From positions 83,891,060-83,955,059 of the forward strand of contig OU744721.1 of the NCBI GenBank assembly GCA_916613615.1: a DNA stretch of 64,000 nt, given 5' to 3'. Under the pieces are notes generated by a model. The model was not told the origin of the DNA, searched no databases, and saw only the letters and a list, made by a program, of their open reading frames with translations. The stretch comes from Steromphala cineraria. Taxonomy: Eukaryota; Mollusca; Gastropoda; Trochida; Trochidae. Of the stretch, positions 13,601-27,200 are shown piece after piece; within the stretch, counting starts at the first letter, position 1; each line of letters starts with the position of its first letter. Position numbers and translations under genes: made by a program.

Positions 13601-14374
13601 TAGAGAGAATATTAGGAGGTAGTGTTCTTGACATTTAGAGGACGAATATTTGATGCGTCAGAATCAGACTAGACTGGTGGCGTATATCACTGGTAGTGGA
13701 AGCATGTACATGTGTAGACCGCTGTTCTCGATCAGTGAAAGAGGGAGACTATATATATACAACATGTTTTGCTGATAGTGCATAGGCTCCTTAACAGTTT
13801 GACCTTTGCAGAAGCATAGAACATAGAGAAACCTTTTAAGAAGACATCTACATTATACAAGATGATGATTAGTTATAGAAAACCTTTATGTTAACTTGTA
13901 CTTTTGGGTCAGTTACATAATTCATATAATTTTGTTTTTCAGTATCCTATACACCAAGTCATGTGAAAAAGTTTTGATAAGTGTTTCCGTCCTTCCATTT
14001 AGACTAGAATAAATAAGTTATATTTGTTATCTTGTCACCTACCCTTAACAAACTTTTGTACTGTTGGAACCAGTAGAACCCAATCTAAAGAATTAAGCCA
14101 TGCTGATGTGCAACACCTGTTGAAACATTTACCAGTATGTATTTTCCTTTACTCTACAATGCACTTATACATGTTATGCATAAGATACAATGACCTTTTT
14201 GTCACTTTCAATACTTCAACCTTGAGCAGATTGAAGGATACCATGGAACATCAATACATATATTCAAATTCAAATCATTTCCAGACCTTTGTTTTTTATC
14301 CTTATATATTCATATATATACAATGTATCTATTTATAATCAAGTATCATTTTCTGCAACACCAACAAGAGAACA
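10641..14374. other. Intergenic sequence apart from the 11-kb tandem array
   Basis: AT-rich and without exons that I can support. The 66-104-codon ORFs at 12883 and 14024 carry no family motif. Confidence 0.45.
11038..11460. repeat. Tandem array, about five units of 90-96 bp
   Basis: Units starting cataatcttcaatctaaaat occur near 11038, 11131, 11225, 11321 and 11411, with increasing divergence to the right. Confidence 0.88.
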
Positions 14375-15616
14375 AGATGAGTATATTTGATCATTTATTG
14401 TGATCCTTGTGAGTACAAGGTTAGATGATGGAAGTTCATCACAGACATATGAAAGACATGAGAACTAAATGGCTGCCAACCCTTTACTCCGTAGCTATCT
14501 GTTGAACCAGTCACCGGTGCTCATCAACTAACAACTTTGAAATCTGACTTCTTAATCTTTTGTATGCATTTAAACCTTGCAGATAAATAGAAAGAAGACA
14601 AATCACTTAACAAAGATCATCTACGTTTTAAGAAGAATATTCATGCTTTTCATAATCAGCAATTTGTTTGAGGGAGTGAAGATTTGAAACAAGGAGACTA
14701 GTCCCTTTAATAGCCAATCTGTGTTTAAAGTATTTATTGCTTAACAATCAGGACTTTGTTTGAGGGAATTAATAATTTCAGATTCAATTACCAAAACATA
14801 AAGTAAGTCATAATTGGTTCAGACAGTATCCTAGCATCCAACATGACTACATCTTAACCCTAACATTGGATCCTTGAAGACAGAATCTGGCAGTTCTTGT
14901 ATTGCAAACATTTCCATTCAGACAGCAACAACTGAGCAAGTGAAATCAATGATTCCTAACAACTGTTTCCAATAGAAACCTAGATGAAGCAACAGTAGTT
15001 GATTCTCCGTAACAGTCACATGTATTTCAAACTCCTTAACAAAGCTAGCTACACTGGAATGGATCAAATGTAAAACTGCATTAACTTAGCTAAAACAATC
15101 TCTAACAAGACTTTGCATAGTAAAGTCATGGATGAAATAAAATTTAGCAAAACACTTTTTCCATAAAATACACAATAATGGTAGTCAACAACATTTCATC
15201 TGCATCTACATATTAAAGCAATGCAGTATTACCATGAAGACATATCACATATTTCTTTGCTTGGTATAAATAGCTATGACTTTTCACACAAGGTCTACAT
15301 ATTTACAAATACATTATATATATACAATTCTGTACAGTTCATGACAATATATACAATGATTGATTTGATTGTCGTAATACATCTGTTGAATACTAAATTG
15401 ACTCGAGTATTTGATCTGATGAGAGTGATGATTGGTGAACTAGAACAACATGCACTCCATGACTACTGGGACAGCATGCAACTTGTCCTCGTTTGGTATT
15501 GCAGTATGTACAATTAGTGTCAATAGCACTGGGAGGATGAGCACTGAGATCTAATCTTGGGGTAACAGTTTCTGAACACATCCACTCTGAACACATGGGC
15601 TGAACACATGAACACA
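14375..15616 (-). other. Probable ankfn1 3' untranslated region
   Basis: AT-rich sequence follows the stop codon. Minus-strand AATAAA signals occur at 14733-14738 and 14394-14399 and are candidate polyadenylation sites. I see no conserved coding reading here. The 3' end is inferred. Confidence 0.35.
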
Positions 15617-16333
15617 TTACACTGCCGTAGCATGACCCTGCTGGATGGCCGCTAACACATTGTTCCGTAACCTCACATACAAGCGTCCTTTGGTCCATGG
15701 GTTCTGAAGCTGGAGCGGCACATAGTCGTCTCTCAACACGCGCTCTCGGGCACCGATCACTGCCACGAGACAGAAGTCATACAACTGGTCCTCGGAATAC
15801 AATGGTCCATCAATGCCACGAGTGATCACTGCCTTGTTGAGTTGCCGCACCACGAGGTTGATGACGTCACGTGCTGAGGTCTTTGTGGTCACGTGAAGCT
15901 TCACACTCACACCCTTCGAGAGTCCTGTATCGTACGCAGCGTAAACACGCAGAACACCAGACGAAGTCACCTGACTCATGCCAGCCTCACTTTCACTCGA
16001 CTGACTTGGTACTTCATCGTTTGGATCGTAGAACTTGGCAATCTTGCGGTTGTCCTTCCCGACGCTGATCTCGTTGGAGTCGGAGGAGAATGACGATGAG
16101 TTGTTGTTGTCAGGAATGCGAGACCTCCGTTCAGACTCGGGTGTGTCCATGGCATCAGAGAACTGGGTGATGGAGACGAGAGGGATCCCCCCGCGGGCAG
16201 TCTTGTCTCGGGCATAGGTGATGACATCCATGACCCAGCGGACACTCTTCCAGATGCGGTCCAAGTTCTGTTGTAGCTGAGTCGTCACATCCACACGACC
16301 TCGTGCAGTGCTCAACTCATCACTGGAGAAAGC
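15617..16333 (-). CDS. ankfn1: ankfn1 exon 21 (terminal exon with Ras-association-like domain)
   Basis: After the acceptor atgttgacag, the exon begins AFSSDELSTARGRVDVTTQL and runs 238 codons to TAA at 15617-15619. A helical region (IWKSVRWVMDVITYARD) is followed by a Ser/Asn/Asp-rich linker. Then comes a ubiquitin-fold Ras-association-like domain at about protein residues 930-1029: GVLRVYAAYDTGLSKGVSVK, then TSARDVINLVVRQLN, ERVLRDDYVPLQLQNPW and a closing RLYVRLR strand. Whether it binds a Ras-family GTPase cannot be told from the sequence. Confidence 0.93.
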   Translation of the reverse strand, partial: AFSSDELSTARGRVDVTTQLQQNLDRIWKSVRWVMDVITYARDKTARGGIPLVSITQFSDAMDTPESERRSRIPDNNNSSSFSSDSNEISVGKDNRKIAKFYDPNDEVPSQSSESEAGMSQVTSSGVLRVYAAYDTGLSKGVSVKLHVTTKTSARDVINLVVRQLNKAVITRGIDGPLYSEDQLYDFCLVAVIGARERVLRDDYVPLQLQNPWTKGRLYVRLRNNVLAAIQQGHATAV

Positions 16334-19300
16334 CTGTCAACATAAAGCATTGTTAGTTTGTTGAAGAAATGTCCTATTTCATCAAAGAGTTTCAGTGTGG
16401 ATTCCTAAAGCAATAGGGATTCAAATGGTTCAAATTAAATCACAACTTTTTTTAAAAGTGATGCTTGGATGATTTTTTTCAACATCTTAACAAACATAAA
16501 TTTTATCTTCAAAAAAGGTCATGATTACAAAATGAGGAGAAAGTATGATATTATAAACTGTATAAGTGCTGTATGACAACAAGAAGTGACAAGTACCTCA
16601 CGATGAGCCTGCTGAGCGAGACTGACGTCCATCTCGAGGATGGAGGAGAGACGAGAGTAGCGGGCGATGAACTCGGGCTGGTACGTCAGGTAGTTGACTG
16701 TAATACAAGGAAACAATCAGACATGGCACGAGGACAATGAACTCTATAAAAACCTTAGATGTAAGTAAAAATACTAGGACTATTAAACAAGACATAGAAT
16801 ACAAGGCAAATATTTAGTGCATAATGAGAAGTCATGTATGGAAATTCATATTTTTTGTAATCAAAATCATTTACAATTTTCTGTAATTCATTTGTTTCCT
16901 AGGTACATCTATGATAGTTTTATAGTTTTGGTGTACTTACTCATCTCGAAGACCTGCACAGGAAGGAAAGACAACTCCTTCTTCTCAGTGAGGACGTCAG
17001 TCTGTCCGGGGACGATGCACACCTCCTCAACAGGGGGCAGCACCAGGATGAAGGACACGCCGGGGGACAGCTCGATCACCTCACAGTCGTACACACGGTG
17101 GTCTACATCAGGAGAGATGCCTGCAACAAGGGATAGTCACAATTTTCATTAACTGAACAAAATTAAACACATGAATTTGAGGTATAATTTTTCTTTAAGC
17201 TCTGAATGTACAATTACAATATGCATTTAAGTTGTTAAATCTACAACCTTATAAATCAACAATTTATGTTAAATGTATAAAGTTATGTTGGAAACAATAT
17301 AACAAAGTTCAATTTAAAAGCAAAACTATGTTCAATGTTAAAATATGTGTAAAATTTTAACAAAACAGTGTTTCTATGTTCAACTTTGTTAAGTATTGAA
17401 GTAAAAATATGTTCAACATGTAATGTTTACTGTACAACAATGCTGTGTAGACTGACAGTACATACCGAGTAGAGAGAGAAGCCTGCGAGCAGCCTTGTTG
17501 ACGGAAGAGCGGAACTGCTGCTGTGTGGAGCTGGGTTTGATGGGACACTCGTCTGATCCGAGACTCTGCAGGTACTCCCACTCCTCTCTGTCATAGCAAC
17601 ACAAGGTTTGAAATATTCATACGGCAAATTATTTCTTAAAAGAAGCTAAATATAATAAGATATGATGGAAAGTATAAGCTATTGAACATAGATATTTCGA
17701 CTTTGTTTCTCTTATGTAATAGCAAGATAATATTCTTGAAGATTCTAGATGGAGAAAAGCATCCATTTGTATGCTTTGAATAACAATTGAGATAACAAAG
17801 GAGGAGTTTGCCACATTTATAAGATTTTATGACACTTCATTCAGTTTGTAAGGTGAACCAAGCTGACTACTGAACAGTACATCATTTTTCATCGATTACT
17901 AGAATTTCAATTTTAATTATCACAGAAATAAATTTAATGTTCTCACCGTGAGACGTTGGGACAGTCGCGGACCTTGACGTGGGGTAGCACGTTGGGCATC
18001 TTGTGCTGTACAAGCACCTGGAGCTTCTCCACTGACACGTGGATCTTCAGGTAGCCCAGGTAGAGGCCGCACGGTAACGAGATACTGCTCACCTGGTGGT
18101 ACAGAATCATCTCCTGCAGGTAGAGGAAGGGAAGGTGAGTTAGGGTTTGTTAATTTTATCAGTTATTTAATCATGTCAAAACTTTTACTTGTTGTCTTTG
18201 CAGGTAGATTGAACAGGAAGGATTAGCTTGAGTTTAATCTCATTTTCATGGAAACCCACTCATGAGGCAGGGGTTAATTGTCTTATCTTTAAATATTCTA
18301 ATTTCAATCTCATTTTTGTTTTAAAAGAAATGAATTAATCAAAGAATAAGATAAACTTCAGTAAATGGTTCAATACTAATTATGTAATTTTGAACACATT
18401 AATTATTCAGCACTTTGAAATTATATTTTCTTTTATGAGCTTTTTAAAAATTTAACTATTTCAATTGTCCAGTGTACTCACAGGAAAGCTGCTGAGGAGC
18501 AGACTGTTTGCATCGTTGAGATCCATGCCGGCGAGAGACTGACGACGAGCCAGCTTGCCCAGGGACACCCACTTGCCGGACCCGAGAGCGACAAACTTGG
18601 TCTCGCGGATGTGGTTGATGGTGATGAGGACGATACTGCCGTTGGGATCCTTGAGGGGCTTGTGGTAGAACTGTCCTAGGTCGTGCAGGCCCAGCGATGT
18701 CTGTAAGTGAGGGATGAGTTAATGTTATTGAAGCTCTCATATAATCTCTCGTTAACCAAAAATGTAGAGAGAAACATAGATGTGGTATAGTCTGTGGTTA
18801 AATATTTATATTCTTTCTATATATGTTTTGGAAATCTTGAGAAAAAAGCAGTGCAACAACTAACTACCTGCTTAGGAACAATTTTTGAAAATGACGTTTC
18901 TCAAACTATATCTATCATTTATCCCTAACCAAAGCCTCCTTATCAAGGAAACCTAAAGTAAACCCAAGCCCTACCTGTAGCGTGGAAGCGGCCTGGAGTA
19001 GTTTACTACGGAAGTGTACGGTCCCTGCACTACTGCTCTTGTCCATGTCATGCCGCAGAGACTTCACGTCGTCCCACGTACTGGCGATCTGAAGGAGATA
19101 TAGGGGAAATTAGTTCAGTTATTTCGATGAAGAATTATAAACATTGTTACCAAGCACTACGTTTTACACAACCCTTGCATTCAGATTCACATAGATTTCA
19201 AAATTCATACAGAGATCTTATAGTAGACCAAGTTTAAGCTGTATATCATATATGCTCATCAACAAAAACCAATGATAATGAAATTTTAAATATTTCATTT

Positions 19301-21170
19301 TTCTTACTATTCTGTCAAGCAAATCATTTTCAAAATAAGTAGTAAAAGAGCGTTCATAGAGTCCTGATGAGGCTTCATGTTATTAATAAGCTAATGACTA
19401 GACTTTAGACTGACCTTCATCATCCAGTAGAGGTCGGACTGTATGGAGGTCCCGGAGAAGTTCTCGTCCACCTCCACGATAGGCACCTGTTCCTCCGACG
19501 TGACGAGCACTCGGTCCTCGTTGTACAGCAGACAGGCCAGGTACACGCCCCTGTGGAGGAGAGAGGGAGATGGGGGTTAGATTGACAGTGACATTTATAG
19601 TTTCTGAATCAGTCAACACACGCCAGGTATACATGGAGGAGAGAACAAGATGGTGCTTAGATAGACAGTAGTGAAATGGAGTCTTTTTTAGTTTCTGAAT
19701 GAGGCAACATTCCCCTGGTGGAGGAGAGAAGGAGATCTCGGTTAGATAGACTAAATGGAGTCTAGTCATTTTTAGTTTCTGAATCAGTCGACTCCCCTGG
19801 AAAGATAGTGGTTGGCACCCTGGGCAATGATGACAGGAAATAAAGTAAACAATATCTTTGTTTAAAATGGTTGAATTGGGATGAAAGAAATCACATTATT
19901 ACTCGTTGTAACGGCCCAAGAATAATATTTGTATATTTGTATATATCTATATATACAAGTCAACGGTCTGGTTGCACAAGGTTCAGAGTAGACTAACCTC
20001 TTGAGAGACTTCTGGAACTTGGGGGCGGAGATGAAGAGGTTCTTGATGCTGATTCTCTTCCTCTGCTGGGGGGAGTCACACGACCGGTGCTTAGAGTCTG
20101 CGGAGGAGGATTTACATTAGTTGAGAATATTGTCAGAATATAACAATAAAACAATTTGTATTTCAATAACTTCAAATTTATTAAAATAATAGTTTGAGTT
20201 ACATGATGTGTGCCTTGATATGTTCCGTGAAGTCTGATGAAAGTTTATATTGTCAGAATAAAAGGAGAATTGTGGGTCTGTTGATGAGTTGTGAGTAACT
20301 TGAGATAATAAAATCATCTATTGGATTGGAGTTGAATCATGTACAGTACCTTTCAGCTCTGAAGCGTCGGAAGGTCGGGACTGTTTGACCCTGTTGAAGA
20401 GGACCTGTAGAGACTGAACCTTGCCCTCCACTCTCGGACTCACGCTGTCCACGTCTCGCCAGTCTGCAATAGGGGGAGAGGTTATAGGGGGCGCTGGTAG
20501 GGACATTCAGGTTTACAAATTTAATTGAATTCTAAGTACAGATGTTGTTTTGTCTGTGAAGCTAGATGGAGTTTTATTCATGAAATTTATTTTTGGTACC
20601 TTTTGATTTATCACTAATGTCTCAACATTCATGAATATCTTAAGTTATGAATTCAAAATTATCAAACAATATCTTACAACTGGAAACCGATTTAAATTTT
20701 TGGCCATTTAAATTCACCATTCACATCTATTACATAGCAGATTGGAACAATATATATATGAAATATTATATTTTCAAAGTTTTCAAACATGTATTTAAAA
20801 TATGATCAAAATCTCAAATTTGAGATACATTGACAAGTATATGTTTAAGAATTGCTGCACAATGATAACTCACTGGAAGGAACAGCACAGGGCGGGGAGG
20901 AGAGAGTGTAAGCTCCACATCCCTTCATGTTGCACGCCGAGACACGCACGAAGTACTGACTGCCCTTCACCAGACCCGCAATCTCCAGCTCCAGTTGCCG
21001 AACATCCTCCACAGTGATCTCCCCTGACAGCATCGAGAAGTTCTCCGTCGTACTCCATTCAACTGCAGAAGGAAATTAGTTATGTATCATGACAACTGGG
21101 TAAATTTGGTTCAATATAGTACAGTGACTATATGGTTTAAGCATCAATAAATATTCAAAGTGAAATTTAT

Positions 21171-21212
<42 letters not shown>

Positions 21213-24200
21213 TTTATTGTTAGTAAATTATTACAAGTTTTTGCCTTGTTATTCATCTATTAACTTTTATTAACTGAAATAAAAATAAAAACATTTACAA
21301 TAGTTGTGAAGTGATCACATAGTTTACAAATTTTTTTTTTAAAAGCTGTAATTTTTACCTTTGTACTTAGTGACGACAGCCCCGTTATGGTTGAGCGGTT
21401 CCCCGAAGTTGACTAGAAGGGAGGAGCTGCTCGCCACGCTCAGTCGCACGTTGGTGGGCGCATCTGGGGGCCCTGTGGAAAAATACATATACTTTAAATA
21501 CATATTCTTACATGCTAAATTTCTTACTTACGAAAGCAAGCTTAGAATTATTGCCAAGGATGTCTCATCTCAAGCTGATTGATATTGGTCCTTTTACTTT
21601 GAAGATAATGATACTGTAAATGAATTACAAAATATTCTTAACACACTCTTAAATGCAAGATGATCCTTAGCCAATGACACTCTACCACTAAAACTCTTGA
21701 CATACTCCTAAATGCAAGAAAAGTCTTATCCAATATGCCACTCCACCACGCTCCCATATCCCAGAAAGGATCCACTATACCACCATACAACATGTGCTGA
21801 ACTGTTACTTACTTGCGTGGTCGTAGCCAGCGCGCATCCTCTTGAGCAGTCGATGACGGAACTCCCAGTGACTCAGTTGAGTTTCATGCTCCTGCAAAAA
21901 AAGCTCAGTGTAAACACAGTGCAGTCATCAACATGTGTACCTTCTAATCATCTACCTGTGTTGACATTCACTTCAGTCCCCCAGGTAATTGTCAGGTAAC
22001 CTGCTCTGACATTCAGGTAGGTCCTACAGCTAATTGTAATGCAAGGTCATCTCACCTGGTTATTTTAGTTTCTCTGAAGTTTCAACAACACTTGGTGCTC
22101 TCAAGTTTAAAAATATCTACCGGTAATTAGGCATTACATACCCGGACTAAGCTGTCATTTATGTTACGTTGCCAAACAATTTTTTAAATTTTCACTTCAA
22201 ATAGTGTAGGTCTGCTTCAAAATGTGAGCATCTTAAATCATCAATATTTATGTATCTATCTCAACTAAAAATCGAAGATAGTTTATACCAGTTAGATTTC
22301 TCATAAAAGCCAAACCATTATATTTCAAACAAATACATTGTGAAGTGGATGATTGTTTTCATTCTAAGATTCTCATTACTTGTTAATTATTACTGAATCT
22401 GACGGAGGCAGTCAAGGATGGACTGCTCCCAATGAGGGGGTTAGCTTACCTTTTGTTGTGCAGGTGAGATGTTTGCATTTCCAGACGAGCTGTTCAGAAC
22501 GACGGCCGTGAAGTCAACAACTTTCTTCTCCGCCTCTGCGATGAGTGCTTCGAGACGATCCAGCCGACAGTCACTGCTCTGAACTGTGGGCAGATACACC
22601 ATGATGAGACTACAGAAGAATATCCTTTAACTCACAATTATTTTGAGCTGTTGTAACTTTGATCAATCTCTCAAAATTGTGAAATCTTGGTGTTCCTAAG
22701 AGACAAGTACTTCATCCACCTTCAAGTCACCATCCCAGAATGAAACTTTCATTCCCAAATACGTAAGATTGGTAACTCCCCCATACATTACAAAAAAGCT
22801 TCTTCTTAAAGATTGCAAGCATACGGTGAACGGAAGACAGACAACCTACTCATGTGACCTTCCCACTGTTCTCCTGATGCCTATATTGATGAGAATTAAA
22901 CACATTATTTCTACGTTTAGAATGCATTAACTTCATCCTGTTGTCAACTGCTAACTGCAAACTCCCACATCTCGGGAATAGACATTGAAATAAACTATTT
23001 CTGTAAAAGTATTTTGGTATTCTATTAACAAATAATGATTTCAAACTGAGAACAAATGCGATATCACTATTGTAATTCACTATTGATTATGAAGAGATGA
23101 TCACAAATTTCAAAATGAAATCAACAATAACTCCAAACAAATATGTCAATGTAGTAGACACATCCTGTTTACAGACTATGAATCCAAAAAACAACTTACT
23201 TTACAATAAAATCCATCTCAAAACAAAGATCACAACATTTTTGAAATATTGAAAGCATATTAGCTTAAGTTGAGAGGCCCAACCTATGAAGCCTCCATAC
23301 CCCATCATGTAAGCTCTCTACATTCCATGAGACGGGCTAACAACTAACACACCTCGCAGTTCTCACCGTGCTGTAATTACCCAGTCAAGTCGCACCTATT
23401 GAGACCCTCATTAAAAAGCTCATTTCACATAACAGCATTCCCTCAATTTTCAAACAGTTAAAGAGAATTTTAGAAAATGTTGAAATATCTTTTGCCGTTC
23501 TATCTACACACAGTTACTTGAAGAAGAACAAATACCTCTCAAAGAAGAAACAGTTTCTTGTTTAATCAAGTCCTTTTCTAAAAAATTTAATCTAGTTTTC
23601 ATGTTAACATTTTAAGCTGCAATAAAATGCATTTATCTTAATAAATGATATTCTATATTTGTTATTCTAGTTAACACTACATGTACTTTCTTGAATTCTG
23701 ATTAAAGCTGAATGGAATTTTAAATTCTTAGTTCATTAAGTTGACTTAATCACTCATTTCCTGCCTAAGTAGTAGACCCTAGTTGAAATCAGATTGGTTT
23801 GCTACCTTTAATTAACCTAAAAAACACATTTTTTGCAGGACTGGAAAAAAATCATTAGGAAATCTTGAGCTAACATGTCTTATTGCCGTAATAGAGAAGT
23901 AAAATGTGTCCTTGTAGAAGCTGATATCCAACTAAGGGAAACATATCACACACAGGCTGGAATAGCATGCTTGAAGTCCTTATCAGCATGAAATATACAT
24001 TAGGCCTTAGCCTTGCATGTTTCTTCCCATTACACTATTACAAGCAAACATTAGATGCCACATTACTATAGGATTTATAGCATAACACGGGAACTGTCAG
24101 ATGATATTAGAGATATAGATAGTGAACAAATGTGACATTGTTATGTTTCAAGATCACACTATCTGTGAGGGTACAATCTTGTAGTCTTCTAGGTTTAGAA

Positions 24201-27200
24201 ACTTGTGGGAATAGAACCCACACCAAATGGCTACATAAACATGAAATGATATGTTATGATGTTGACAGTACCTGGTTTATCTTTCTGCAAGATGACATTG
24301 AGTTTCTTTTGGAGGGACACTAAGTTAGGGAACTTCATGATTCAAAATGCTGTTGTACGCTATCTAGTTGTGTGTTGTGGACAGTCACAGTATAGAATGA
24401 CCAGGGTCCGACACTGTTATATACTACCTGGCTGGGCTTATTGAGTCTGGGGAGTCAGTGAGTAGACGTAAACTGTTAGAACAACACTAGCTTAGAGGTT
24501 AACTAGCCAAGCTCTCCATAAAGCACCTGCTTGATCCATGTTGTTATATCTGATATTGCCCTGTTGTTACAACTGATATTACTTCAATAGGCTCCTGCTT
24601 GGAGTTGAATAGAGAATGTTGTTTTTACTGATATTTTGCCGGCCCAGTATGTTGTTTTAACTGATACGCTAACAATGAACTGCTATGCTCCTGGGGAAGC
24701 CTGATTACAGCTTTGTTAAGTAGTTTCAGCCTTTTAATGTATATGTGTACTTGAAAGTAACAGTTAATTGGTCTTAACCATGAAGGGATAAATAGTAATT
24801 AGTTGCATTGCTCGGTTCCTCAAATACATGAGTTGAGAATGTAATGGATTAACTTCAAAGAGATTGTGAACTTTGAGTCTAGCATTTCAATTTGAGTCCA
24901 GACCGGGAATTAGATCACAGAAAGGCTTATTGGATACACGTCAAACTTTCCTATATAAGGGGTTGAAAGGCAAATTTCTTCTTTCAGAATTCTTGGAAGC
25001 AAGTACATCTCAATCTCAGTTTTACTTAAATGACTCAGATTCTGATAGTGATAACTGAATAATTGTATCCTGAATTGACCACAAGGTATTTGACTACGGT
25101 GATTTTCTAAGCAGCTTGAAAAGCTTCATTGCTATGCAGAAATATGCACATATGTATCTCATTTTGCTCATAAAAGCAAGCTTAATGACACACACAAAGA
25201 TGTTATGCAGAAATATTGCTACCAATGATTGCTCTTATATATGCCCTTCGATTGAGTTGGTTCTAAATAACACAGCAGTTTGACTTAGGTCATATGTGAT
25301 ACTATTGACAGAGAGAAAATTACAAGCTATAAAGACAATAGTAGAATGGTATACATACATATAGGACTCTCTCTGGCTCCGTTGAAGAGCAGCATCTTAG
25401 CCATGGGGATGTTGTTGGTCATGACCGCCACGTCCAATGGAGTGAGGTTGTCACTGTTGACACTGCAAACACAACGCAACCTTCAGAACTCACATACGCC
25501 AACAAATCGTGTTGACTCGAGTAAACCCTGAGTCAAAAGCATGCAATATGCTCTGTAGGGGCTAACAACTTGGCAACAAGCAAGTCTCTCACAATGAAAT
25601 ATTATCACCCATGTTACATTTTCTCTTACAATTTGTTTTTTTCAAAAGCTCTTGATTGTCTTATGATCATACAATGTTCCCTTTGTTAGATATTTGGAAG
25701 AAACCCCATGAAATGCCTTTAATTCATACAAATTTACTGAATTAAAGCACAATAAATCCTATTTTATCAGGACAGACAGATAGTTTACTAAAGTCTCACC
25801 ACATATAAACTGTAAATTAACATTAAACATTTTCTCTAAAAAATATATATGTGCCACTCTAAAAGAGTTATGAGAGACTTGTTAATTCAAAAAATATATC
25901 AGGTGTCATATAAGGTAATTTTATGTTACAAGATTAAAAAAGCCTTATAATAGTTGTTGAATTATTACGATGATTGAAAAATTGGTAAAGTGTTTTTATT
26001 GCAATTAAATTCTCTCCAGCAAGCTTAATTTCTAGAAAACCCAATGAAATTGCAATAACTATATTGATATTTCAGTGTGATAATTTTGTAATAGTCTTAA
26101 CAACTTTTAAATGTCCACGCATCAATTATTAATGCACTAAACGTATACTATATACTTTGTTACCTCATCAATTTTATGATTTTACAAAGACAATTTAAAC
26201 TCATTTCATTCTAGTCCTGAAATCAACTGGTACCTTTGCTATACAATGCACAGAAGAATTAAAACCCACACACAATAAAAATCTGCCCCATCATCTATGA
26301 TCTGCAAACAAAGAAAACTCCATCCTCACCTTGATATCTTTCTCTCTAACAATGCACTGATGACATAAATCACAAAGAATTGAAATCTGTTCCACCTTGA
26401 AATCCACTCATCTTTATGCCTCACAATGCAGAGATGATTAAGAACCCCAAAGAATCAAAATCCGTGCTCACCTGTTCAAATCGACTCCCCCTGTCTCGAG
26501 TATCTGCTTGACGCCATCAATGTCTTGTTGTTCCACCGCCTCAAACAGTGCTGCAAGGACACAAGTCAAACATAAAGTCGGGGAAGACACACATCAATCT
26601 CCACTCCTGTCAAATAACAACTTTATTATTTCCTTCCTGAACTGTGAAACACACGGTCGGTAATACCGGTTATCTCCTTCAAATTTGAATTAACAGCTTA
26701 TGTAATGATCACTGTCACTTTATATCACACGTTATCCTCGCCGGAGGTAGGGGTTTAACTACCTGCAGATTTATCACATATCTTTATGGGAGATATGCAT
26801 TGTCCTGGTGAAAAAATGTACTGGGACGTTAATGTGAATGATGACCCAGGTCGACCATAAAACCCATCATACCTTGATATGAGTTTATTGCTGTATAACC
26901 TAGCAGATATACTCGGCACTACACTGCCACAAATATTTCAGGGAAACTAAAATGTGAATATTGTTCATATACATGCTGAACCATTCATATTTCTGTATGA
27001 AACCACTAAAGATTAATCAATAGATGACATAAGAGAACATACCAGTGATGATAAAATTTGTTTTGGAACAAATATGCGATTATATTTATCATTCATGTTA
27101 AGCAATATTTCCAAAAACAAAAGTTGTAAAATTGAAAACACAGACAGGTTAAAGACTATCACAGCCAGACTTCACGTAAACATTACATTGTCTGATTGTT

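Noticed and set aside
15221..16245. Several ORFs overlapping the terminal ankfn1 exon on both strands
   Set aside because: They are alternative-frame shadows of the RA-domain exon and its 3' region.
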